A DNA stretch of 5,207 nt from Geobacteraceae bacterium (lineage in GTDB: Bacteria; Desulfobacterota; Desulfuromonadia; Desulfuromonadales; Desulfuromonadaceae), in NCBI GenBank assembly GCA_020201305.1, contig JAIVHC010000081.1:1-5207 (forward strand), written 5' to 3'. The notes under the pieces are model-generated. The model did no database searches, was not told where the DNA came from, and saw only the letters and a program-made list of their open reading frames with translations. Shown one piece after another: positions 1 through 5,085 of the stretch. The stretch's first letter is position 1. Each line of letters opens with the position of its first letter. A program made the translations under genes and the position numbers.

Positions 1-127
1 CCAACTCTCTCTGTATCTCTCCGACGGAAGCCCCGTCATGTCCAGCCTTGACCAGGAAGCGAAACACCGCCAGGCGGTGACTATTCCCTAGCTCAGCTAA
101 GCTGGCTGCTACCTTCTCGTGGTGCAT
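1..127 (-). CDS. ArsR-family winged-helix transcriptional repressor, N-terminal part (runs off the left edge)
   Basis: Reading the minus strand from the ATG at 127-125 gives 42 codons, open to the window edge. Residues 7-30 read AASLAELGNSHRLAVFRF followed by LVKAGH, and the next helix is GASVGEIQREL. This matches the start of the ArsR/SmtB winged-helix fold: the 'LGN..RL.ILR.L' first helices and the 'sVgeI...L' helix before the recognition helix. Family members are dimeric repressors that leave DNA when they bind a metal, a metalloid or another signal. The visible part ends before any CVCDL-type metal site, so the ligand cannot be inferred. A GGAGG ribosome site (complement of 133-137) lies 5 nt before this ATG, which favours it over the out-of-frame ATG 5 nt upstream. 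The gene diverges from the permease at 240 and very likely controls it and itself. Confidence 0.88.
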   Translation of the reverse strand, partial: MHHEKVAASLAELGNSHRLAVFRFLVKAGHDGASVGEIQREL

Positions 128-146
128 AACATCCTCCAGACAACTG

Positions 147-162
147 TTCGATTTTTCTAGAA
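147..162. promoter_or_regulatory. Candidate ArsR operator, copy 1 (TTCGATNTNTCTAGAA)
   Basis: TTCGATTTTTCTAGAA has 14 of 16 bases identical to the sequence at 209-224 and contains the palindrome TCTAGA. It covers the predicted start of the repressor transcript and touches its -10 box. A repressor bound here would block its own gene. The operator assignment is inferred from position and repetition. Confidence 0.45.
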
Positions 163-190
163 TAATAGTTGACAAAACGAAAAAGCGCAA
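162..190 (-). promoter_or_regulatory. Sigma70-type promoter for the ArsR-family gene
   Basis: On the minus strand, TTGCGC (190-185) is followed after exactly 17 nt by TATTAT (167-162), a good -35/-10 pair pointing at the repressor gene. Transcription would start near 155, leaving a leader of about 28 nt with GGAGG close to the start codon. It lies on the same DNA as the opposing permease promoter. This is a pattern match and has not been tested. Confidence 0.6.
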
Positions 191-195
191 CTATT
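164..195. repeat. 8-bp inverted repeat spanning the overlapping divergent promoters
   Basis: AATAGTTG (164-171) and CAACTATT (188-195) are perfect inverted arms around a 16-nt spacer centred at 179.5. Each arm contains the outer half of one promoter's -35 box and most of the other promoter's -10 box. The symmetry may exist because of the promoters themselves, or it may be a repressor site. The sequence alone does not separate the two. Confidence 0.6.
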
Positions 196-197
196 GT
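169..197 (+). promoter_or_regulatory. Sigma70-type promoter for the permease gene
   Basis: TTGACA (169-174, perfect -35 consensus), 17 nt, then TATTGT (192-197). Transcription would start near 204, giving a leader of about 36 nt before the ATG at 240. The promoter completely overlaps the opposing repressor promoter, so each -35 box abuts the other's -10 box. Confidence 0.7.
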
Positions 198-208
198 ATT
201 TTTGTTGT

Positions 209-224
209 TTCGATATATCTAGAA
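209..224. promoter_or_regulatory. Candidate ArsR operator, copy 2 (TTCGATNTNTCTAGAA)
   Basis: TTCGATATATCTAGAA lies in the permease leader, just after the predicted transcription start and before the ribosome site. It sits 62 bp from copy 1 in the same orientation, close to six helical turns, so both copies would face the same side of the DNA. Assignment as an operator is inferred. Confidence 0.45.
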
Positions 225-239
225 ATACAGGAGAATAAA

Positions 240-1244
240 ATGTCATCACAAATGCAAGACACTCTTAGCATGTTCGCCTTCCTTGCTGTCGAGCTCTCGA
301 TCTTATTCCTTGGTATAAGCCTTCTGGTGGGGGTTCTTCAACGTCATATTCCGCCATCCAAAGTGGAAGCATTGTTGAGCTCCAACCGGCGCCGGAGCTA
401 TTTTCTCGCCGCTGCCCTGGGGTCTATTACGCCTTTTTGCAGTTGCTCGACTATCCCCATGCTTAAAGGCTTGATTCGTGCGCGTGCCGGGTTTGGGCCG
501 ATGATGGTATTTCTTTTTGCGTCTCCGCTGTTGAACCCCATTATTGTTGCTCTGCTTGCAGCCACCTTCGGGCTCACGCTCACCGCCATTTACGTGCTCG
601 CAGCTTTCCTGGTCTCACTGGCTGCCGGCTGGTTGCTGCATACGCTTGGCTTCGAGCGCTATGTGCGGGGAACAGAGGCACAAGAGACGACCGGATGTAG
701 TGCGTCAAAAAACCAGTGCAGCACAGCGCCTACGGTATCCAGTTGTGAATGCAGTGGTTGCGATACAGGTGCAACGATAAGTGTTCCGCCCAGTAGTTGC
801 TGTGATGCGCAACCCACTGCGTCTGCTGCCCAAAAAGGGAAGTACAGCGGCGTATGGCGGGAAGCCTGGTCGGACTTTGTCGACGTGTTACCGTATCTGC
901 TAATCGGTATTGCGATTGGCAGCGTGATCTATGGTTTCATGCCCACGGGACTTTTGGAGCAGTATGCAGGCCAGAATAATCCTTTCGCCATCCCGATTGC
1001 TGCTGTCATTGGCGTACCGCTGTATATTCGGGCTGAAGCTGTTATACCGATTTCAGCGGCGTTAATGGCCAAGGGCGTCGATGCCGGAACGGTATTGGCG
1101 TTAATCATCGGTAGTGCCGGAGCCAGTTTGACCGAGCTGATTTTGTTGCGCTCTTTGTTCACAATGAAACTTTTAGCAGCGTTTGTGGCCGTCATCTTTG
1201 CCATGGCGATGGTTGCAGGATACGCCACCTACCTGTTGTTTTGA
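240..1244 (+). CDS. ArsP/DUF318-family (UPF0718) permease, probable metalloid or metal efflux
   Basis: A 334-residue inner-membrane protein with about eight hydrophobic segments (roughly 12-33, 54-80, 86-107, 110-135, 213-234, 250-274, 282-303, 308-333). It carries the hallmark TPFCSCSTIPMLKGL (64-78), the ASPLLNP motif (94-100), GVPLYIRAEAVIPI (258-271) and GSAGASLTEL (291-300), all typical of the PF03773 permeases. Characterised ArsP members export trivalent organoarsenicals such as methylarsenite; related permeases have been linked to copper/zinc efflux, so the substrate is open. The cytosolic or periplasmic loop between the two halves (about 140-205) holds seven cysteines, at 153, 160, 169, 171, 174, 187 and 188. 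AGGAG at 229-233 lies 6 nt before the ATG. Divergent pairing with an ArsR-type repressor supports inducible metal(loid) efflux. The symbol arsP is plausible but not certain. Confidence 0.88.
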   Translation: MSSQMQDTLSMFAFLAVELSILFLGISLLVGVLQRHIPPSKVEALLSSNRRRSYFLAAALGSITPFCSCSTIPMLKGLIRARAGFGPMMVFLFASPLLNPIIVALLAATFGLTLTAIYVLAAFLVSLAAGWLLHTLGFERYVRGTEAQETTGCSASKNQCSTAPTVSSCECSGCDTGATISVPPSSCCDAQPTASAAQKGKYSGVWREAWSDFVDVLPYLLIGIAIGSVIYGFMPTGLLEQYAGQNNPFAIPIAAVIGVPLYIRAEAVIPISAALMAKGVDAGTVLALIIGSAGASLTELILLRSLFTMKLLAAFVAVIFAMAMVAGYATYLLF

Positions 1245-1260
1245 TCGAGGCGGGGTGGTG

Positions 1261-1471
1261 ATGAAAAACTTGCTGTGAAACCATCCGCTGTTCTTTGTAG
1301 CGGTCGCTTAGCTATGCGGCACTTCGCTGTGGTTCTCCGTCAATGGAGTGGCCTGCCCCTCATTCGTGATCTGGACTGGATAAAGCTGATCCTGGATGAT
1401 TGACTCTCGCTGTTAAGGCTGGTTTTATCTTCGGCATCCTGGGGTGCTGTGGAGGTTACTTCCCAGAGTAA
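1261..1471 (+). pseudogene. Decayed N-terminal remnant of an MFS transporter
   Basis: No single frame is open, but three consecutive frames join into a recognisable MFS N-terminus. Frame 1 (from ATG 1261, with stops at 1276 and 1309) gives NHPLFFVAVA then LCGTSLWFSVNGVA, ending near 1353. Frame 3 (about 1353-1400) gives LPLIRDLDW and ends in DD before a stop at 1401. Frame 2 (1400-1468) gives LTLAVKAGFIFGIL. The order 'GTSLWFS.N.V...L...W......LT.AV.AGFI.G.L' is what I know from TM1-TM2 of many MFS efflux proteins; this is a match from memory, not a search. At least two frameshifts and two internal stops mean it cannot make a transporter. The ATG lies 16 nt after the permease stop, behind a G-rich stretch, so it was probably co-transcribed with the permease before it decayed. 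Homology fades after about 1441, so the rest of the gene is deleted. Confidence 0.65.
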
Positions 1472-1474
1472 CAC

Positions 1475-1503
1475 TTGCCCAAAATAATCCTTTCAGATAA
1501 AAC
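1475..1503 (+). promoter_or_regulatory. Weak sigma70-like promoter candidate for the efflux operon
   Basis: TTGCCC (1475-1480), 17 nt, then TAAAAC (1498-1503). Spacing is ideal, but each box is only a partial match. It is the best candidate I find upstream of the channel gene. Transcription would start near 1510 and run through the nested palindrome. Confidence 0.3.
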
Positions 1504-1512
1504 CCAATACGG

Positions 1513-1560
1513 GCACAATAGGGAGCATAACTAGTCTTTATGCGAGAGTCTTTATTGTGC
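1513..1560. repeat. Nested palindrome with an internal direct repeat
   Basis: The outer arms GCACAATA (1513-1520) and TATTGTGC (1553-1560) are perfect inverted repeats. Inside them, GCATAA (1525-1530) and TTATGC (1538-1543) form a second stem with a 7-nt loop. AGTCTTTAT occurs twice in direct orientation (1533-1541 and 1547-1555). It could be a regulator-binding region or a remnant of a mobile-element end; the sequence does not decide. Confidence 0.5.
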
Positions 1561-1622
1561 ACTGTATTTAATTAGACATGCGGCTCTTCTGTTGTTTCAC
1601 GTATTTGCTACAGGGTTGGTGC

Positions 1623-3401
1623 ATGCCCGCTTCATCCATCATAGTTGTGATTCTTGGTATAATTTCAGCAATTTCATTTGTGTATCATTCGAGAGCGGAG
1701 TCCCCTTCCATACCCCCACCACTCCTGCGTGCAGGAATGGTGGGGATAGTGCTGTGCCTGTGCGGCTGCCAGAGTGCGGTAAGTCGTCTGGAGGCGGTGG
1801 ATGCCGCCGTGCAGCGGAGCGTGGAAGTGCAGGGGCGCAAGAGCGGTGAGGATATGCAGAATCCGCTCTACCGCAACCTGACCAGCACCCGGCGCACTTT
1901 GCGGGAGCGCCTCCTCGGAGACCAGGGGCGGGAAGCGGAAGCGAGGGCGGAATATTTTCCGGTCTACAGTGAGGCAGATACCGGAGGCTTGTCTGCACTG
2001 GAGGGAGAAGACCGGGCGCCGGTGCTCTCACTCGTGGATGCGCTGCAGGTTGCGGCCCAGTACAGTCGCGAATTTCAGGAACAAAAGGAGCGTGTCTTCG
2101 ATGCCGCGCTGGGACTTGACCTGGAGGAGGAGCGCTTTCGTACCACCTGGGATGGTCTTCTCTCTACCATGTGGAGCACGGATAACCGCGGATCGGAGCG
2201 CCGCACGGGCTTGACTCACGCAGCTGATGGCGGTTTGGAGCAACTATTTAAGAACGGGATCTCCTTTACCCTCGCGGCCGGTCTCGATCTGGTGCAACTC
2301 CTCAGTGGCGAGCGCGTGGTTTCACGCGGTATTGTTGCGGATACGAGCATCCAGGCGCAGCGTGATCTGCGCTATGCGATGTGGGACTTCGAGCGTTACC
2401 GCCGCACCTTTGCGGTTGATATTGCTACGGAGTACATGCAGGTGCTGGAGAGCAACAATCAGGTGCGCACCGCGCGGGATAACTACAAACGTTTGATCGA
2501 AGCACGCGAGCGTGCCACCCGCATGGCCCAGGCCGGGCGTCTGCCGGGGATTCAGGTGGACCAGGCCCTGCAGGATGAGTTGCGCGCGCGGCGCAGTTGG
2601 GTAAGGGCGCGCCAGAACAGTCGCCAGCGCCTTGACCGTTTCCGGATTCTGCTGGGGTTACCCCCCGATGCTGAGGTGTCTCTCGACGATACGGAACTCG
2701 AACGTCTCCAGAATGTTATCAGTGCAACACCGATGGGGGATGATTCCACCTACAGCGATCAGGCCCCTCCGCGCGAGTTGCTCACGACCGCACTGGGGCA
2801 GCGCCGGGACCTCAAGGTAAGTCGCGATCGCCTTGACGATAGCGAACGTGCCATCATGGTGGCTGCGGATGGCCTGCGTGCCGAAGCCACCCTGCTTGGA
2901 CGCGGAAGTGCAGGGGAGGGGCGCACCCTGTCGTCGGCGACGGCAGATGATGCAGAGCTAAAACCTCATCGCGGTAATTACTCTGCGCTGCTGAGTCTCG
3001 ATCTTCCCTTTGAGCGCCGTGCCGAAACGGTCGCTTTGCGACGTGCGATTCTGGCGCGCGAACAACAGCTGCGCAGCCTTGCGGGGCTGGAAGATGAGAT
3101 CAAGTACCAGGTACGCAATGCGTGGGGGCAGATGCGCGAAGCGCTGGAGACCATCCGGATTCAGGAACAGGCGGTGAAGGTGGCAAAGCGCCGGGTCGCG
3201 AGTACCGGGCTGTTTCTGAAGGCGGGGCGGATTCAGATGCGTGATCTCCTAGAAGCACAGGATGCGCTGGTGGCGGCAGACAATGCCCTGGTGCAGGCGC
3301 AGGTTGAGTATCTGATTGCGGCGCTGCGCCTCAAACGCGATGCAGGGGAGTTGAGACTTGACTACGATGGGGTGCTTCTTGTTCCCTATATTCAAACGTA
3401 A
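1623..3401 (+). CDS. TolC-family outer-membrane efflux protein, possibly lipid-anchored
   Basis: The outer-membrane channel of a tripartite exporter. Numbering here is from the ATG at 1578 (607 residues); I prefer the ATG at 1623 (592 residues) because AGGG at 1612-1615 lies 7 nt before it, while 1578 has no ribosome site. Two OEP (PF02321) repeats are visible: about 150-370, with the long helix DIATEYMQVLESNNQVRTAR and a repeat end at RFRILLGLPP; and about 400-595, with DLKVSRDRLDDSERAI, SLDLPFERRAETVALRRA and GRIQMRDLLEAQDALV. An LCGC lipobox ends at Cys64, and about 80 residues of polar, helical sequence precede the first repeat. The N-terminus is odd: a hydrophobic stretch (20-36), a proline-rich linker (43-48), then the hydrophobic run before Cys64. 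A normal lipoprotein signal would start near residue 45, where no good start codon exists, so this end may be rearranged. It is followed by its adaptor gene. Confidence 0.85.
   Translation: MPASSIIVVILGIISAISFVYHSRAESPSIPPPLLRAGMVGIVLCLCGCQSAVSRLEAVDAAVQRSVEVQGRKSGEDMQNPLYRNLTSTRRTLRERLLGDQGREAEARAEYFPVYSEADTGGLSALEGEDRAPVLSLVDALQVAAQYSREFQEQKERVFDAALGLDLEEERFRTTWDGLLSTMWSTDNRGSERRTGLTHAADGGLEQLFKNGISFTLAAGLDLVQLLSGERVVSRGIVADTSIQAQRDLRYAMWDFERYRRTFAVDIATEYMQVLESNNQVRTARDNYKRLIEARERATRMAQAGRLPGIQVDQALQDELRARRSWVRARQNSRQRLDRFRILLGLPPDAEVSLDDTELERLQNVISATPMGDDSTYSDQAPPRELLTTALGQRRDLKVSRDRLDDSERAIMVAADGLRAEATLLGRGSAGEGRTLSSATADDAELKPHRGNYSALLSLDLPFERRAETVALRRAILAREQQLRSLAGLEDEIKYQVRNAWGQMREALETIRIQEQAVKVAKRRVASTGLFLKAGRIQMRDLLEAQDALVAADNALVQAQVEYLIAALRLKRDAGELRLDYDGVLLVPYIQT
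1711..1748 (+). repeat. Strong hairpin inside the N-terminal coding frame, before the lipobox
   Basis: CCCCACCACTCCTGC (1714-1728) pairs with GCAGGAATGGTGGGG (1731-1745) at 14 of 15 positions, with a C-A mismatch at 1722/1737. TA/TA pairs continue outside it after another mismatch. The tip would open to a CGTG tetraloop. In-frame ATG 1737 and its only nearby purine tract (GCAGGA) are buried in the 3' arm. It could modulate translation, or mark a rearrangement breakpoint. Confidence 0.6.
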
Positions 3402-3414
3402 CGGCTTGAGAAGA

Positions 3415-3515
3415 GAGTTGGCTATGCCCATTTCAAGGGACGCATAAACCCATCCGTGGGGCTCATTGTCGCCGTCCATGGCGACAAATGCCCTTGAAAT
3501 GGGCACAGCCAACTC
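3415..3515. repeat. 101-bp complex palindrome (REP/MITE-like) between channel and adaptor genes
   Basis: The outer arms 3415-3439 and 3491-3515 are inverted repeats of 25 nt with 24 matches (A3424 faces C3506). The left arm runs GAGTTGGCT, one mismatched base, then TGCCCATTTCAAGGG. The enclosed 51 nt fold into two more hairpins: CCCA/TGGG around TCCG (3449-3460), and TTGTCGCC/GGCGACAA around GTCCAT (3466-3487), the latter extendable by CA/TG past a bulged A3488. The whole would be a three-way junction in RNA or a cruciform in DNA. It starts 13 nt after the channel stop codon. No T-run follows, so it is not a classical terminator. I see no flanking target duplication. It may be a mobile palindromic repeat, or an mRNA-stabilising or attenuating structure. 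Confidence 0.75.
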
Positions 3516-3567
3516 ACGTCCGATAAGGTTGAATAGTTATATCCAGCAGAACCAACAAATAGATGCG

Positions 3568-3573
3568 AAAGGA
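3568..3573 (+). promoter_or_regulatory. Ribosome binding site supporting a GTG start for the adaptor gene
   Basis: AAAGGA lies 9 nt before GTG 3583. No ATG in this frame lies nearby upstream, and the N-terminus from this GTG gives a typical cytoplasmic tail and membrane anchor, so the GTG start is preferred. Confidence 0.55.
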
Positions 3574-3582
3574 TAACAGCGC

Positions 3583-5085
3583 GTGACTCGGATTTCCGCA
3601 CAATCGGATTCTACTCCCCCGCCGTGGTGGCGTAACCGTCGCCTCCTTGGTATAGCCCTGCTCCTCATCTTGGGGGGAATGATACTCTGGCTTTGGCCGC
3701 AGTTTGAGGAAAACAGCGCACAAGGGCAACGGGTGAGTGTTGCGGTGAAACGTGGCGCGTTGACCATCAATGTCCTCACCGATGGAACCATCAAGCCGAG
3801 TGATCAGGTGGTGATCAGTAATACCATGGAGGGGCGTACCACCATCCTCTCTCTGGTTGATGAGGGCACCATGGTGCAGAAAGGTGATCTCCTCATAGAG
3901 CTTGATGCGAGTACCCTTGAGGAGCGCCTGGTGGAACAGCAGATCCGGGTGCAGAATGACGAAGCGGACTATATTCAGGCGCGCGAAAATCTCGCCGTGG
4001 TGAAAAACCAGGCCCAAAGTGATGTGGAACAGGCACAACTCGCGCTGGAGTTTGCACGCGTGGATCTGGAAAAGTATGCGCAGGGCGAATATCCCGCTGC
4101 GGTGGATGAAGCGCGCGCACGTATTGCCGTGAGCGAGGAGGAGTTGCGCCGTGCGGAAGAGCGCCATGAGTGGTCGGAGGTGCTGTTTGAAGAGAAGTTT
4201 CTCTCCCAGACCGAACTCCAGGCTGATGCCCTTGCGGCACAGAAAGCACGCCTGGATCTTAACCTGAGCCGCGGAAAGCTGGAGTTGCTGCGTGAGTATA
4301 ACTACCCGCGCCGGCTCAAGGAGTTGCGCGCGGAGGTGAAACGTACCTCCATGGCGCTGGAGCGCATCAAGCGCAAAGCCGGCTCGGATGTGGTGCAGGC
4401 GGAAGCGAGCCTGAAAGCGAAAGAGGCGGTGCTGGAGCAGAGTCGCACGCGTCTGAAAAAGATTAAAACCGAAATCAGTAAAACCCGCATCCGCGCACCC
4501 CAGGAGGGGATGGTGGTGTATGCCACCTCCACCAAGGCGAGCTGGCGCGGTAATGTGGAGCCCCTGGATGAAGGGCAGGAGGTGCGCGAGCGTCAGGAGT
4601 TGATCTATCTTCCCTCTTCGAAGGCTAAAGCGGTGGAAACCAAGATCCATGAGTCGGATCTGCAGCAGGTTAAAGTGGGGCAGCGTGCCCTCGTGCGCGT
4701 CGATGCCCTCCCGCAGGAAACATTTAAAGGCAAAGTCACCCATATCGGGGTGCTGCCTGATGCAACGAGCGCGTGGCTCAATCCGGATCTGAAACTCTTC
4801 AGTGTGGATATCAGCCTCGAGCGCGAACATGAGCAGTTGCGCTCCGGTATGAACTGTGCGGTGGAGATCATTCATTCCGAGCTTGAGGATGCACTGTTTG
4901 TCCCCCTGCAGGCGGTGGTGATGGAGCAGGGACATGCATATGTGTACAAGGTGGAGCCAAAGGGAGAACCGATGCGGACCCCGGTTCAGATCGGCGCGGC
5001 CAACGCCCACCATGTTCAGATACTTGAGGGTGTGAAGGAGAAAGAGCGTGTCCTTCTCAACCCGCCCCTGGGGCAGGGTCGCTGA
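3583..5085 (+). CDS. HlyD/MacA-type periplasmic adaptor (membrane fusion protein)
   Basis: A 500-residue adaptor that links an inner-membrane transporter to a TolC-type channel. The order is a short basic cytoplasmic tail with PPPWWRNRR (12-20); one membrane anchor (21-39); the first lipoyl half with GTMVQKGDLLIELD (95-108); a long alpha-helical hairpin (about 109-300, rich in Glu, Ala, Arg and Gln); the second lipoyl half with RIRAPQEGMVVY (302-313) and EGQEVRERQELIYL (330-343); a beta-barrel (about 348-430, including VGQRALVRVDALP); and a membrane-proximal domain ending near 495. At about 95 residues per arm the hairpin is at the long end for MacA-like adaptors. GTG start with AAAGGA upstream. 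The channel gene precedes it across the 101-bp palindrome, and the ABC ATPase gene follows with no gap, so it belongs to an ABC-driven tripartite pump. The symbol macA would be a guess. Confidence 0.9.
   Translation: MTRISAQSDSTPPPWWRNRRLLGIALLLILGGMILWLWPQFEENSAQGQRVSVAVKRGALTINVLTDGTIKPSDQVVISNTMEGRTTILSLVDEGTMVQKGDLLIELDASTLEERLVEQQIRVQNDEADYIQARENLAVVKNQAQSDVEQAQLALEFARVDLEKYAQGEYPAAVDEARARIAVSEEELRRAEERHEWSEVLFEEKFLSQTELQADALAAQKARLDLNLSRGKLELLREYNYPRRLKELRAEVKRTSMALERIKRKAGSDVVQAEASLKAKEAVLEQSRTRLKKIKTEISKTRIRAPQEGMVVYATSTKASWRGNVEPLDEGQEVRERQELIYLPSSKAKAVETKIHESDLQQVKVGQRALVRVDALPQETFKGKVTHIGVLPDATSAWLNPDLKLFSVDISLEREHEQLRSGMNCAVEIIHSELEDALFVPLQAVVMEQGHAYVYKVEPKGEPMRTPVQIGAANAHHVQILEGVKEKERVLLNPPLGQGR

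Larger units (their letters stand above)
1472..1622. other. AT-rich intergenic stretch upstream of the efflux operon
   Basis: I see no convincing gene here. The contents are a weak promoter candidate (1475-1503), a nested palindrome with a duplicated AGTCTTTAT (1513-1560), and an ATG at 1578 that is in frame with the channel gene but has no ribosome site. Base composition is clearly richer in A+T than the operon that follows. Confidence 0.5.

Noticed and set aside
1314..1403. A 29-codon ATG-to-stop small gene (MRHFAVV...ILDD)
   Set aside because: There is no ribosome site, and its second half fits as the middle frame of the decayed MFS gene, so it is treated as part of the remnant.
1455..1472. 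GTTACT/AGTAAC hairpin as a terminator of the permease transcript
   Set aside because: A six-pair AT-rich stem with no following T-run; too weak for an intrinsic terminator.
1737..1748. ATG 1737 as the true start of the channel protein
   Set aside because: Only 10 residues would precede the lipobox cysteine, no spaced ribosome site exists, and the codon lies inside a strong stem.
3415..3515. The large palindrome as a rho-independent terminator ending the channel gene
   Set aside because: No uridine tract follows either arm, and the downstream adaptor gene has no convincing promoter of its own, so read-through is more likely.
3529..3542. TTGAAT and TTATAT as a promoter for the adaptor gene
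   Set aside because: The boxes are only 2 nt apart and neither has a partner at 16-18 nt spacing.
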